In this document: positions 16,750 to 25,261 of the stretch, in pieces
Layout of the letters: each line of letters opens with the position of its first letter
Numbering within the stretch: the stretch's first letter is position 1
Source of the DNA: a virus
Direction: 5' to 3' (one strand)
Length of the DNA: 64,000 nucleotides
Virus record (IMG/VR): IMGVR_UViG_3300031758_000004
Span: 1 to 64,000 of that record
Notes under the pieces: model-generated
What the model was told of the DNA's origin: nothing
The model's database searches: none
What the model saw: the letters and a program-made list of their open reading frames with translations, nothing else
Made by a program: the position numbers and the translations under genes

Positions 16750-17934
16750 ATGAGAATTACTAAAAAGTTTTTACAACTAACAAGGTTTACTTACCCACAC
16801 GGAACCGAGTTAGGTTTATTAAACAATCTACCAAAGGGATATCAAGAAGACGGTTTAGGAAACTACTATTTAGTTATTGGTGATAAACCAACAACTATGT
16901 TTACATGCCACTTAGATACAGCTGATAAAGCTCAGAAAAAGGTAAATCACGTATTTAATGGTAATATGATTGGTACAGATGGTACTTCTATCTTAGGTGC
17001 TGATGATAAAGCTGGTATGACTGTTATTTCCTATATGATATCAAAAGGAGTTCCAGGTCTTTACTACTTCTTTATTGGTGAAGAAGTTGGTTGTATTGGT
17101 TCAGGTAGATTAGCAAGAGAGTGGAAAAATACTGAGTTTTCAAAACATATCAACAAGTGTGTTAGTTTTGATAGACGTGGTACAACTTCAATTATTACTT
17201 ATCAAATGTTTGGTAGATGTTGTTCTGAAACATTCGCTGTTGAATTAGCAAAACGAATGAATGTTACAAACAACTCGATGAATATGAGACCAGATAGTAC
17301 TGGTATCTTAACAGACTCGGCTAAGTTTATGGACTTAATTCCAGAGTGTACTAATATTTCTGTTGGTTATTATGATGAACATACCACAAGAGAACGTCAA
17401 GATATTGAATACTTAAAAAGATTATGTAAAACAGTTTGTGAAATTGACTGGGAGACTTTACCAATTGAAAGAGATCAAAACAACTACGATGATGGTTGGA
17501 ATGATGATGATGGTTGGGGCTTTTGGGGAGGCGGAGGCGTTGGATATGGAGGTGGATCTTCATATTCTTCTCATAAGTCCAAAAAATATGTTTCTTCTAA
17601 TCCTAATTGGAGTACTGATTTTTTTACTCACGTTTATTTAAACGGTTCTGAAAAGAAAGTTTATTTACACAAAAAACAAATTGAGTTAGAAAAGAAAATG
17701 ATTCATAGTTGGTTATCAAATCAAATTGACTCATTTGATTTTGTAGAGATTATTTGGAATGGTCACTCACTTTACTCTGAGTCAGCATCAGGTAGAATTG
17801 AGTATGTTGGTAGTAGAAGTGATTTAATTGAACACTTACCAGAACTAAAAACAGTTCCTATGGAAGCAATATCTGAAACTATTCAGTTAGTAGAAGAAGA
17901 TGATTATGGATTTGATTTTGAAGATATGTATTAA
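16750..17934 (+). CDS. Zinc-dependent peptidase, M20/M28/M42-like
   Basis: 394 residues. The N-terminal 230 residues carry the di-zinc peptidase signatures: TCHLDTAD (metal His and Asp), LGADDKAGM (bridging Asp), FIGEEVGCIGS (catalytic and metal Glu), SFDRRG and a late YYDEHTTRE. An Asp/Gly/Trp-rich low-complexity linker (about 240-275) leads to a C-terminal region of unknown fold. The family includes aminopeptidases and deacylases. It has its own host-type promoter and terminator, so it is probably expressed early as a single gene. The substrate is unknown. Confidence 0.8.
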   Translation: MRITKKFLQLTRFTYPHGTELGLLNNLPKGYQEDGLGNYYLVIGDKPTTMFTCHLDTADKAQKKVNHVFNGNMIGTDGTSILGADDKAGMTVISYMISKGVPGLYYFFIGEEVGCIGSGRLAREWKNTEFSKHINKCVSFDRRGTTSIITYQMFGRCCSETFAVELAKRMNVTNNSMNMRPDSTGILTDSAKFMDLIPECTNISVGYYDEHTTRERQDIEYLKRLCKTVCEIDWETLPIERDQNNYDDGWNDDDGWGFWGGGGVGYGGGSSYSSHKSKKYVSSNPNWSTDFFTHVYLNGSEKKVYLHKKQIELEKKMIHSWLSNQIDSFDFVEIIWNGHSLYSESASGRIEYVGSRSDLIEHLPELKTVPMEAISETIQLVEEDDYGFDFEDMY

Positions 17935-17935
17935 T

Positions 17936-17967
17936 AAAAAAACCTCAGTTAAACTGAGGTTTTTTTT
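17936..17967. terminator. Bidirectional intrinsic terminator
   Basis: AAAAAAACCTCAG and CTGAGGTTTTTTTT around a TTAAA loop, between convergent genes. Confidence 0.9.
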
Positions 17968-18157
17968 ATCCTAGAATGATACCAGGTGATTTGTATCCTG
18001 CTTGAGAAACGATCTCTAACATTTGAGTAGATGTTAATTCCTTTGAATTCCAACCTCTTTTTCTTGAGTATTCATTGATGAATTTTTCTCTTAAAAGATT
18101 CATTTCTTCTACTGGAATAGTTTCATTCTTAATCATTTTAAGGTTTTTATCTTCCAT
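17966..18157 (-). CDS. Small hypothetical protein
   Basis: 63 residues, charged, predicted mostly helical, with a C-terminal hydrophobic patch (GYKSPGIILG). No family recognised. Its stop lies inside the T-tract of the shared terminator, and a TTAATATATAATC motif lies upstream on the minus strand. Confidence 0.55.
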   Translation of the reverse strand: MEDKNLKMIKNETIPVEEMNLLREKFINEYSRKRGWNSKELTSTQMLEIVSQAGYKSPGIILG

Positions 18158-18190
18158 ATTTTTTAATTATTTTTGATTATATATTAAAAT

Positions 18191-18198
18191 TATATTTG
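18191..18198 (+). promoter_or_regulatory. Possible -7 box TATATTTG
   Basis: Matches the Bacteroidota -7 element 14 bp before the start at 18213. The nearest TTTTG upstream is at a short 15 bp spacing, so the assignment is tentative. Confidence 0.35.
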
Positions 18199-18212
18199 TA
18201 TATTTATAAATT

Positions 18213-18452
18213 ATGAGTTTAACTATTTGGGATGAAGTAAATACTCCTGCTGGTAAGGGTATATTAACTTCTGTTACAACACCAGGAAATGGTCTTTATA
18301 TCGATTATGATAGTGCCAGATGTTCTGTTTATTATCAAAAAAGAGTTGAATACCAAGGAGGTCTTTGGATATCAAGAGAATGGAATTATAAAGAAATATT
18401 AGATTTAAATAAAGACCTAATAAGAGATAATAAATTAAATAAAATTTTATGA
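18213..18452 (+). CDS. Hypothetical protein (79 aa)
   Basis: A small beta-rich protein: MSLTIWDEVNTPAGKG, then GLYIDYDSARCSVYY, followed by a charged C-terminal helix. No family recognised, although the TPAGKGI and strand pattern resembles small SH3-like barrels. Its stop overlaps the next ATG (ATGA), so it is coupled to a membrane protein gene. Confidence 0.6.
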   Translation: MSLTIWDEVNTPAGKGILTSVTTPGNGLYIDYDSARCSVYYQKRVEYQGGLWISREWNYKEILDLNKDLIRDNKLNKIL

Positions 18453-18838
18453 TAACAATTACAATAAGCTTATTCCAATTACTTGGAGTCTTGGCTATTT
18501 TTTCATATAACTTTTATATGATTAAAAAAGGTAAATCAATTTTATATGATTTATCTACTGGTGTTAAATGCTATAACTGTAAATCCGAAACTGGACATCA
18601 AAGGAATACAATAGAAGATATTTCAAACACAAATAACTTCAAATTATGTAAAAGTTGTGAGAGAGACCAGAAATTAGATAACCTCGTAAATAAATTTAAA
18701 TTTGATAAGATTAAGTTTAAGAAATTTGCTTTGAGTGATAAATTCAATAAAAAATTAATTTTTTACTTTTTAGGTTATATTGCTTTTTGTATTTTAATTG
18801 ACGTTTTTCTCTCTTATTTTTTCAAATTAATTTCATGA
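18449..18838 (+). CDS. Small membrane protein with zinc-ribbon loop
   Basis: 129 residues with a hydrophobic segment at residues 1-24 and another near the C-terminus (about 106-127). The loop between them has C-x(2)-C...C-x(2)-C (CYNCKS and LCKSCE), a likely zinc ribbon. This predicts two membrane spans with a zinc-binding domain. Function is unknown; it may act at the host membrane. Confidence 0.6.
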   Translation: MITITISLFQLLGVLAIFSYNFYMIKKGKSILYDLSTGVKCYNCKSETGHQRNTIEDISNTNNFKLCKSCERDQKLDNLVNKFKFDKIKFKKFALSDKFNKKLIFYFLGYIAFCILIDVFLSYFFKLIS

Positions 18839-18917
18839 CAAAGACTTTGAATTTATGTTCTTTAGTATTTTCTTTATTTACTTTATATAGAACAAAGCTT
18901 ACAATGGAATAATTTAT

Positions 18918-18925
18918 TATATTTG
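18918..18925 (+). promoter_or_regulatory. Possible -7 box TATATTTG
   Basis: The element lies 5 bp before the start at 18931. No TTTG is seen at the expected -33 distance, so it may be a weak or leaderless host-type promoter. Confidence 0.3.
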
Positions 18926-18930
18926 TAATT

Positions 18931-19407
18931 ATGTTTGAAATAATTGGTAAAATAGAATTTGATCCTGTAAACGTGACTAAAAAACACGATAAGCAATCCT
19001 CATGGAAAAAAGTTGCTATGGTTAGATTTCAAAATAATGATGATACCTATGCTTATTATTCTTGGTTCTTAAAAAAAAGATTTAATTTAGTATTAAATAA
19101 ACCAATTCGAGGAACACACTTAACAATTATCAATGATATTGTTGATGATGAATTGTATATGATGAGTAGAGAGTTATTTCATGGTAAAGAAATAAAAATA
19201 CAATACGATCCATCTGATATAAGATCTAATAAAAAAGGTCACTGGTGGTTAAAAGCTTATTGTGATGATGCTCATAATATAAGAACTGTTATGGGATTAG
19301 ATCCTAAGCCTTATTTTGGTCTACACATTACAATTGGTTTGGCAACACACTTACAATTAGAACACTCTAAATATATTACTGATCAATGTATAAGGTTTGA
19401 TTTATAA
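18931..19407 (+). CDS. 2H phosphoesterase-like protein
   Basis: 158 residues. It has two H-x-T-I motifs, THLTIIND near residue 64 and LHITIG near residue 133, the spacing and form expected for the two catalytic motifs of 2H phosphoesterases. The family hydrolyses cyclic phosphates or ligates RNA ends. The gene is shortly followed by a HAD protein of the Swiss-Army-Knife RNA-repair type, which supports an RNA-end-processing role by context. It could also act on cyclic nucleotides. Confidence 0.55.
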   Translation: MFEIIGKIEFDPVNVTKKHDKQSSWKKVAMVRFQNNDDTYAYYSWFLKKRFNLVLNKPIRGTHLTIINDIVDDELYMMSRELFHGKEIKIQYDPSDIRSNKKGHWWLKAYCDDAHNIRTVMGLDPKPYFGLHITIGLATHLQLEHSKYITDQCIRFDL

Positions 19408-19409
19408 TT

Positions 19410-19420
19410 TTAATATATAC
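19410..19420 (+). promoter_or_regulatory. TTAATATATAC late-type motif
   Basis: A one-base variant of the recurrent motif, 4 bp before the ATG at 19424. Confidence 0.4.
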
Positions 19421-19423
19421 TAA

Positions 19424-20353
19424 ATGAAGTATATAAAAAAGTATAAATTATTTGAAAGTGTTTCTGATTATATAGAGTATTATCTAAATGTATTAGAAAC
19501 TGATGATGAGGAAATTAAATATATTTTAATAGATCTTATCGATTTAGGATATACAACATCCTATGATATAGCGTTTATGGGAGCTGATGGTAAACTAAGA
19601 GTAAATAAGAATAGTAGTGAGGTTAAACCAAGATTAATTTTAAAATTAAAGGCGCCGAGTAATATAAATGTTCAAAGAACTAAATATACAAATACAAAAT
19701 TACTTAGTTCTTTAACTAATACAACTAATCACATCATTAGTACTTTTGATGATAAATGTGATATTTATTATATGTTTGGTGGTGGTAGTTGGGATATAAC
19801 TTATGTATTTGAATTTCCTATTGAGAAGGATGATACTAAATTGAAATTCAATATAAATGACTTAAAAGAAATACTTATTAACTCATTTGTAAGTGATGAT
19901 GATTATTCTATGGAATTATCAAACTCAGAAAATGGATTTTCTAAAATTTCATTAAATCTCAATGATCGAAAATCAAAGTCGGAAGAATTATTAAATATAA
20001 TAACTAGAGAGAAGGAAAAGGATTTAGATTATGTTTCAAATGAAGAAGAGTCTATTGATATAATAAAAAAAACACTTATGAACTTTATTAAAAATCTTGA
20101 ATTAAAGTATAATATAAAATTTGAATTTGAGAGTTTAAAGAATAAAAGATTAGAAGATATCAAAACTCAACAATATATCAGAAATGCTATAATCTATTAT
20201 TATAAAAATGGTGATAAGATTGAGTTTATAAACTTAGGATATGAATCATCATTTAATGAATATAAAACAAGTATCAAAAGTGGATTTTTTAAAAAACGTG
20301 ATATTTGGATCGGTTTGGAAGATAAAATAAAAGTTGATTTTAAATTAGCATGA
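19424..20353 (+). CDS. Hypothetical protein with capsid-targeting-like N-terminus (paralogue A)
   Basis: 309 residues, not recognised. It begins MKYIKKYKLFES, one of fourteen similar N-termini in the window. Residues 28-60 (EEIKYILIDLIDLGY, MGADGKL) align by eye with the start of the next gene, so the two are probably tandem paralogues. The rest is a charged alpha/beta protein. It overlaps the next gene by 4 bp (ATGA). A virion-internal role is inferred only from the N-terminal motif. Confidence 0.6.
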   Translation: MKYIKKYKLFESVSDYIEYYLNVLETDDEEIKYILIDLIDLGYTTSYDIAFMGADGKLRVNKNSSEVKPRLILKLKAPSNINVQRTKYTNTKLLSSLTNTTNHIISTFDDKCDIYYMFGGGSWDITYVFEFPIEKDDTKLKFNINDLKEILINSFVSDDDYSMELSNSENGFSKISLNLNDRKSKSEELLNIITREKEKDLDYVSNEEESIDIIKKTLMNFIKNLELKYNIKFEFESLKNKRLEDIKTQQYIRNAIIYYYKNGDKIEFINLGYESSFNEYKTSIKSGFFKKRDIWIGLEDKIKVDFKLA

Positions 20354-20781
20354 AAATAAAGAAATTTAACGAAAATTTAAGTGATGATATCTTTGATGAT
20401 GAAGATAACTTAAAATATATTTTAACAGAGTTTTCTGATATTGGATTTAATTACGATATCAAATACACACTTTTTTATACAAAACCAAATGGTCAACTTG
20501 ACTGGTTAGGTGATATTAAAGAAAAGGATTTTTCTAAATATAGAGGTGTGAATGAACAAGTGTGTGCTTATCTAATTCAATTTGAAGAACTTTTTGAATC
20601 CGAAGTTGCTACTACTTATACTGATACGAGAGTTGGATTTTCAATACCTGATGATAGATACTTTCTTTTCCAAGAAAAAATAAAATATATTAAAGGAGTT
20701 ATTGAAAGAATGGGTTACGTATTTTCTATGTCAATTAGACAAAGTGGTTATTTTGAATTTCTTATTTTAGAGAAAAAATGA
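20350..20781 (+). CDS. Hypothetical protein with capsid-targeting-like N-terminus (paralogue B)
   Basis: 143 residues beginning MKIKKFNENLSDD. The following stretch (NLKYILTEFSDIGF, KPNGQLDW) resembles the opening of the upstream gene. C-terminal strands and a helix (KIKYIKGVIERMGYVF) suggest a small alpha/beta fold. Both ends overlap neighbours in ATGA junctions, giving a three-gene translationally coupled unit with the HAD gene. No function recognised. Confidence 0.6.
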   Translation: MKIKKFNENLSDDIFDDEDNLKYILTEFSDIGFNYDIKYTLFYTKPNGQLDWLGDIKEKDFSKYRGVNEQVCAYLIQFEELFESEVATTYTDTRVGFSIPDDRYFLFQEKIKYIKGVIERMGYVFSMSIRQSGYFEFLILEKK

Positions 20782-21188
20782 TTGTAATTTTTACAGATAT
20801 TGATGGTGTACTAAATCCTCATTGGAAAAAGAAGTGGGATAAAAAGGCGATTGCTTGTTATAATCGTTTATGTAAAGAGTTTGATCTTAAACCAGTAATA
20901 ACTTCTACCTGGAGATTAAATCATACAAAAGAAGAACTACAAAATGTTTTTACTAGTCAAGGAATTGATATAGAAATATTTGATTATACACCTCATATAG
21001 ATCAACAAGACAGAGGATTAGAAATAAAAGATTGGTTATCAAAAAATAAAGTTGATAATTATGTTGTTATTGATGATAGAGTATTTGATATAGAACCACA
21101 CGTTGATAATGTTATTAAATGTAGAAGTTGGATTGGTTTAACCGAAGAAGAATGTGATATAATAAGAAATATTTTAAGTCATGAGTGA
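20778..21188 (+). CDS. HAD-family phosphatase, Swiss-Army-Knife RNA-repair type
   Basis: 136 residues. It has the HAD motif FTDIDGVLN (D7, D9), a second-motif TSTW, and a late VVIDDR acidic pair. Short HADs with DIDGVL at the very start and SxW after about 40 residues belong to the family linked to RNA-repair polyproteins. The likely reaction is phosphate removal from a nucleic acid end or nucleotide. A 2H phosphoesterase-like gene lies 1.4 kb upstream. Confidence 0.75.
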   Translation: MIVIFTDIDGVLNPHWKKKWDKKAIACYNRLCKEFDLKPVITSTWRLNHTKEELQNVFTSQGIDIEIFDYTPHIDQQDRGLEIKDWLSKNKVDNYVVIDDRVFDIEPHVDNVIKCRSWIGLTEEECDIIRNILSHE

Positions 21189-21339
21189 TGATTTTTTCAA
21201 TAGTTTTAAAAAGCCAGAACCAAAACACGAACATAAAATAAAAGTGGTTCATTTTAAAAAAGAACCTTATGATATTTATATTGGTAGATTACCTAATGGT
21301 TTCAAACTTATTCAAGACCTTTTTATAGAATGGTTCTAA
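21181..21339 (+). CDS. Small protein with DUF4326-like motif
   Basis: 52 residues, overlapping the upstream stop by 8 bp. It contains KVVHFKKEPYDIYIGRLPNG, matching the core of DUF4326 (K-x-E-x-Y-D-x-Y-I-G-R). The usual W-G-N-P part that follows is missing, so the protein may be a truncated or minimal member. Function is unknown. Confidence 0.5.
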   Translation: MSDDFFNSFKKPEPKHEHKIKVVHFKKEPYDIYIGRLPNGFKLIQDLFIEWF

Positions 21340-21361
21340 GACAATTTAAATTAGAACTATT

Positions 21362-22144
21362 ATGCCAGAATATGTAGAAGTTAAGATAATGTCGGAATTT
21401 ATAAATGATAAAGTTTCTGATAAAAAATTCAACAAGTTTTTTCACGTAGAAAAAGGTAATATACCAAGAGAAGATAATTTTATTACAGATTTTAAAGTAA
21501 ATAGTAATTCAAATGGTAAAGAATTATTAGTTTATTTATATCATGATGTTACATGTTTTTCCTTTTCTGTCTTTATGGGAATGTCCGGAAATTGGAAGTT
21601 TGTACCAACTAATAAATGGAATGAAACAAAATTTGTTAGAATGCGTCTTGATACAACTGATGGTTGGTCTTTACTACTTTATGGTGGGTATATGGGACCT
21701 AAATATAAATTAGGTGGCTTTGGTGGTGTTAAAAGAGGTCCAGATCCTTTAAAAGAAAAGGATAAATTTAAGAAATTGGTTTTAGATAATATTGGTTGTA
21801 AAGCTTTTGATAAACAACTTGGCGAATCATTATTAAATCAAAAATACTTTAATGGAATAGGAGCTTATTTATTAGCTGAGATTATTGGTCGATTGGATTA
21901 CAATCCTCGTCGTACAATAAATCAATTAAATAATAAAGAATTAGAAGATCTTTTTGATATGATTATTAGGTGTTTTGAAGAATCGTATAGTTTTGGTGGT
22001 GGTGAGATAAAAGATTGGCAAAATCCATTTGGTGAAAATCGAATAAATGAATGGCTAAAGTTTTATGGTAATAAGGAAACTTGCTATAAAGAAAAATTTG
22101 GAACTAGGAATATATGGATTCAAAAAAAATGGATAATTACTTAG
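21362..22144 (+). CDS. Formamidopyrimidine-DNA glycosylase / Nei-like DNA repair enzyme
   Basis: 260 residues starting MPEYVEVKIM, giving the family N-terminal Pro nucleophile and Glu. The helix-two-turn-helix is clear (LLNQKYFNGIGAYLLAEIIGR). The C-terminal zinc finger is degenerate: only one cysteine (TCYKEKFG) is seen and the closing C-x(2)-C is absent, so this looks like a zinc-less finger. The role is base-excision repair of oxidised bases in DNA. Confidence 0.85.
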   Translation: MPEYVEVKIMSEFINDKVSDKKFNKFFHVEKGNIPREDNFITDFKVNSNSNGKELLVYLYHDVTCFSFSVFMGMSGNWKFVPTNKWNETKFVRMRLDTTDGWSLLLYGGYMGPKYKLGGFGGVKRGPDPLKEKDKFKKLVLDNIGCKAFDKQLGESLLNQKYFNGIGAYLLAEIIGRLDYNPRRTINQLNNKELEDLFDMIIRCFEESYSFGGGEIKDWQNPFGENRINEWLKFYGNKETCYKEKFGTRNIWIQKKWIIT

Positions 22145-22189
22145 GATGAACAATTCTTTTTATATATACTTAAAATAACTTTAAGAATT

Positions 22190-23047
22190 ATGAAAAAGTA
22201 TTATGTTTATACACTAAGCCACAATGATATAATTTTTTATGTAGGTAAGGGTACTAAGAATAGAATGTATGTTCATGAACAAAGAGCAATAAAAGGAATC
22301 AAATCTAATAATAATTCAGCTCTTTTTAATAAAATAAATGAAATATTAAAATTAGATCAAAAAATTGAATATACTAAAATTTTTGAAACTGATGATGAAC
22401 TCGAAGCATATAGAATTGAATATGAAAAAATTGATGAAATTGGCTTAGATAATTTATGTAACCTAACAAAAGACTATTTAAAAACCTCCGTATCGGATAT
22501 GGTTAAAATTGGACTTAAAAAATCAGAAAAATGGAAGGAAGCTATTGAAAATAAAAAAAGTGATGAGACTAGAGAATATTATAGAATTATAAATACTGGT
22601 GAGAAAAATCCTAGATATGGTAAAAAAAATACCAATGGACATATGGAATGTATAAAAAAATCCTTAATAGGTGTTCCAAAATCATTAGAACATAGAGATA
22701 AAATATCAAAGGCATTAACTGGTATAAAAAGAAGTGATGAATATAAAAATAAATTATCTGAGTCACTTAGAAATTCTGAAAAATTAAAAGAAGTCACACA
22801 ATCCATTGAATTTAGAAATAAACATAAATACAACACAACTAAAAGACATGAAGAGTTAATAACTTACTATTTTGAATACAATGGTAATATTATAATACAT
22901 AAAGGTGGTTTAAAAAATATGGCAGATAAATATGAAATAACCTTTTATAATCTAAAAAGATTAAGATACGGAATAATTACAGAGTATAAAGGATGGAAGT
23001 TCATATCAATGGATAATAAATCCACCATTAAAAACAATGAAGTTTAA
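22190..23047 (+). CDS. GIY-YIG homing endonuclease
   Basis: 285 residues. The N-terminus has YYVYTLSHND...FYVGKGTKNRMYVH, the GIY-YIG catalytic core. Further on, repeats of the GVPKSLEHRDKISKAL and GIKRSDEYKNKLSESL type are DNA-binding modules typical of Seg-like phage endonucleases. It is free-standing between a DNA glycosylase gene and a P-loop gene, and probably a selfish element. Confidence 0.85.
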   Translation: MKKYYVYTLSHNDIIFYVGKGTKNRMYVHEQRAIKGIKSNNNSALFNKINEILKLDQKIEYTKIFETDDELEAYRIEYEKIDEIGLDNLCNLTKDYLKTSVSDMVKIGLKKSEKWKEAIENKKSDETREYYRIINTGEKNPRYGKKNTNGHMECIKKSLIGVPKSLEHRDKISKALTGIKRSDEYKNKLSESLRNSEKLKEVTQSIEFRNKHKYNTTKRHEELITYYFEYNGNIIIHKGGLKNMADKYEITFYNLKRLRYGIITEYKGWKFISMDNKSTIKNNEV

Positions 23048-23082
23048 TTAGAAACTTTTGTCATTATAATAAATAAAATAGT

Positions 23083-23604
23083 ATGTTTGATAAAGATATA
23101 AACCTAATTATAGGAAGTAATTCCTTAGGGAAAACTTTTCTACTAAGAGATATAGTTGGATGTTTATATAACAGTAATATAATTTTCTTAGAAATTGATG
23201 GTACTAATTCACGATTCAAAGTAGAAAAATTAAAACATCTTTTCCTAAAAGTTTCCAATATAAAATCCAATTTACAATCAGATTTAATGATTATGGATAT
23301 GATTGATGAAATGGTAATTAAGAATAAAATAGATTATATTATAGTTGATGATATTGATTTTTTCAGTAGTGAAATATCTAAGAGAATATTGAATATAAAA
23401 ACAAAAAAGATACTTACCGTTACTAATCTTACTTTCAATAATGGTGGTTTCCCTAAAGAGAAAATTAAATTATTTTCAATACACCGACTGCCTGGATTAA
23501 ATCAAACTTTTGTATCAGTGGATGGTAATGTATATGAGATATCAAACTTTATTAAAACTATAAATAGAGATGAAAAAATAAATAAATTATTAGATGAAAA
23601 GTAA
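23083..23604 (+). CDS. P-loop ATPase
   Basis: 173 residues. It has Walker A IGSNSLGKT (residues about 10-18) and Walker B YIIVDDID (about 87-94), and a sensor-like TVTNLTF. The compact size fits a small AAA/RecA-like ATPase. No partner or process can be assigned. The next small gene begins inside its last codons. Confidence 0.7.
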   Translation: MFDKDINLIIGSNSLGKTFLLRDIVGCLYNSNIIFLEIDGTNSRFKVEKLKHLFLKVSNIKSNLQSDLMIMDMIDEMVIKNKIDYIIVDDIDFFSSEISKRILNIKTKKILTVTNLTFNNGGFPKEKIKLFSIHRLPGLNQTFVSVDGNVYEISNFIKTINRDEKINKLLDEK

Positions 23605-23767
23605 TATAAACGATGGATTGGATCCTAATAATCCAGCACATGAAATAATTATCAGAATTAATAACAGAAATGAGGAGTTATATGGTAAATACCACGGTGA
23701 TTGTGGTTTATTTGAACAATTTTGTTATTGTAAAAAAGAAAAGTTAGGTAATGAACAAAGCAGATAA
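23594..23767 (+). CDS. Small hypothetical protein with Cys cluster
   Basis: 57 residues. It overlaps the ends of both neighbours. It contains C-x(6)-C-x-C (DCGLFEQFCYC), possibly a metal site. No family recognised. The double overlap with thyA and the ATPase gene supports it as a real coupled gene. Confidence 0.55.
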   Translation: MKSNINDGLDPNNPAHEIIIRINNRNEELYGKYHGDCGLFEQFCYCKKEKLGNEQSR

Positions 23768-24581
23768 ATATTATATTGAAAATCTTAATAAGATATTAAG
23801 TGAAGGTTCTTGGGATGAAAATCCAAGACCAGTTTGGTCAGATGGTAAACCAGCTCATACAAAATTCATTACTGGAGTATTTGAAGAATATGACCTTTCT
23901 AAAGGTGAGTTTCCAATTACCACATTAAGAAATACTGCAATCAAAACTGGAATTAGAGAAGTTCTTTGGATTTATCAAAAACAAACTAGTTCATTAGAGA
24001 TTGCTCGTGAATTAGGAGTTAATTGGTGGGAAGAATGGAATATTGGTGATGAAACAATTGGTCAACGATATGGCGCTACTATCAATAGATATGATTTGAT
24101 GAATCAACTTTTATATGGTTTAAAAAATGACCCTTTTGGTAGAAGACACATTATTAATATGTTTCAATATTCTGATTTGAAAGAAACTAAAGGATTACAT
24201 CCTTGTGCTTATGAAACACTTTGGTCTGTAAGAAAAGTAGATGGTGAATATTATTTAGATATGACTTTAACTCAAAGATCAAATGACTATGTAATGGCTG
24301 GATACATAAATAAGATACAATATGTTGCTCTTCAGATGATGGTTGCTAGTCATTGTGGGTATAAAGTTGGTAAGTTCTGTCATTTAGTTCAAAATTTACA
24401 CGTTTATGATAGACACATGGATTCTGTAAAAGAGATTTTAGAAAGAAAACCTTTAGATATAAATCCAAAAATTTCATTAGTTCAAAAAGATAATTTTTAT
24501 GATTATACAGTTGATGACTTTATCATAGAAGGAATTGAGGGAATTCAAAAGTTAAGTCAGAAATTAGAAATAGCTGTTTAA
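23751..24581 (+). CDS. thyA: Thymidylate synthase
   Basis: 276 residues, a normal length. The catalytic Cys152 is in LHPCAYETLW. FGRRH supplies the phosphate-binding arginines, and QRSND with GYINKIQY forms the dUMP and folate site. The Asn kept in the last motif points to dUMP as substrate and not dCMP. GYINKIQY in place of the usual G-x-P-F-N-I resembles the divergent ThyA branch found in Firmicutes. It makes dTMP for phage DNA synthesis, complementing the ribonucleotide reductase downstream. Confidence 0.93.
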   Translation: MNKADKYYIENLNKILSEGSWDENPRPVWSDGKPAHTKFITGVFEEYDLSKGEFPITTLRNTAIKTGIREVLWIYQKQTSSLEIARELGVNWWEEWNIGDETIGQRYGATINRYDLMNQLLYGLKNDPFGRRHIINMFQYSDLKETKGLHPCAYETLWSVRKVDGEYYLDMTLTQRSNDYVMAGYINKIQYVALQMMVASHCGYKVGKFCHLVQNLHVYDRHMDSVKEILERKPLDINPKISLVQKDNFYDYTVDDFIIEGIEGIQKLSQKLEIAV

Positions 24582-24626
24582 ACTTATTATATTATATCCT
24601 ATATAAATAAAAAATATTTTTCTAAA

Positions 24627-25142
24627 ATGTCAGAAAATAAAGAATATACAATGAACGAGCTTAATGATGGTAAAACATTATATGAGTTTATACAAGAACA
24701 ACTAGCAGATGTAGATACAGATGAATTATCAGACGATGTCAGTGATGAAGTTCAAATTGAAATATCTCCTGAAAAAATATATTTTTGGACTAGAGTTTAT
24801 TTAAAAGATGAAAATCCTAATATAGAAATTGGTGATTATGTTACTCTAACATATACTACCTCCGGTGAAAAATTAAAAACGCAATTCTTCGCTTATGGTA
24901 AAACAGGTCTTGAAAGAAATCACGATGATGAATTAATTAATTACAATTCAGAAGATGATAAAAAAGTTTTATGTTTAATGGTTGAAGAAAAAGTTGTTAA
25001 TGAAAGTGAAGACATTCCATTTATCAGAACACTCTTTAAATTAGGAAGACATTACGAATATCAATTAGTAAAGAGAGATGAATTGCAATTTGTTGTAGAG
25101 AAAAATGGTATAATTTTAGACTATTTTGATTGCGATTTTTAA
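24627..25142 (+). CDS. Hypothetical acidic protein
   Basis: 171 residues. The N-terminal 50 residues are rich in Asp and Glu (QLADVDTDELSDDVSDE). The rest is a beta-rich domain (KIYFWTRVYLKDE, GDYVTLTYTT). No family recognised. It is followed by a terminator, so it closes the thyA transcription unit or stands alone. Confidence 0.6.
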   Translation: MSENKEYTMNELNDGKTLYEFIQEQLADVDTDELSDDVSDEVQIEISPEKIYFWTRVYLKDENPNIEIGDYVTLTYTTSGEKLKTQFFAYGKTGLERNHDDELINYNSEDDKKVLCLMVEEKVVNESEDIPFIRTLFKLGRHYEYQLVKRDELQFVVEKNGIILDYFDCDF

Positions 25143-25170
25143 TTTTCTTTTTTTTTTCATAGTTTAATTT

Positions 25171-25195
25171 CCCACACCAAAAGTGTGGGTTTTTT
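25171..25195 (+). terminator. Intrinsic terminator
   Basis: CCCACAC and GTGTGGG around a 5-base loop, followed by T6. Confidence 0.9.
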
Positions 25196-25261
25196 ATTTT
25201 AAAAAATTTAAACCATGTTGTAAATCATGAATATAACACATGTAAAAAATAATTTAATAAA

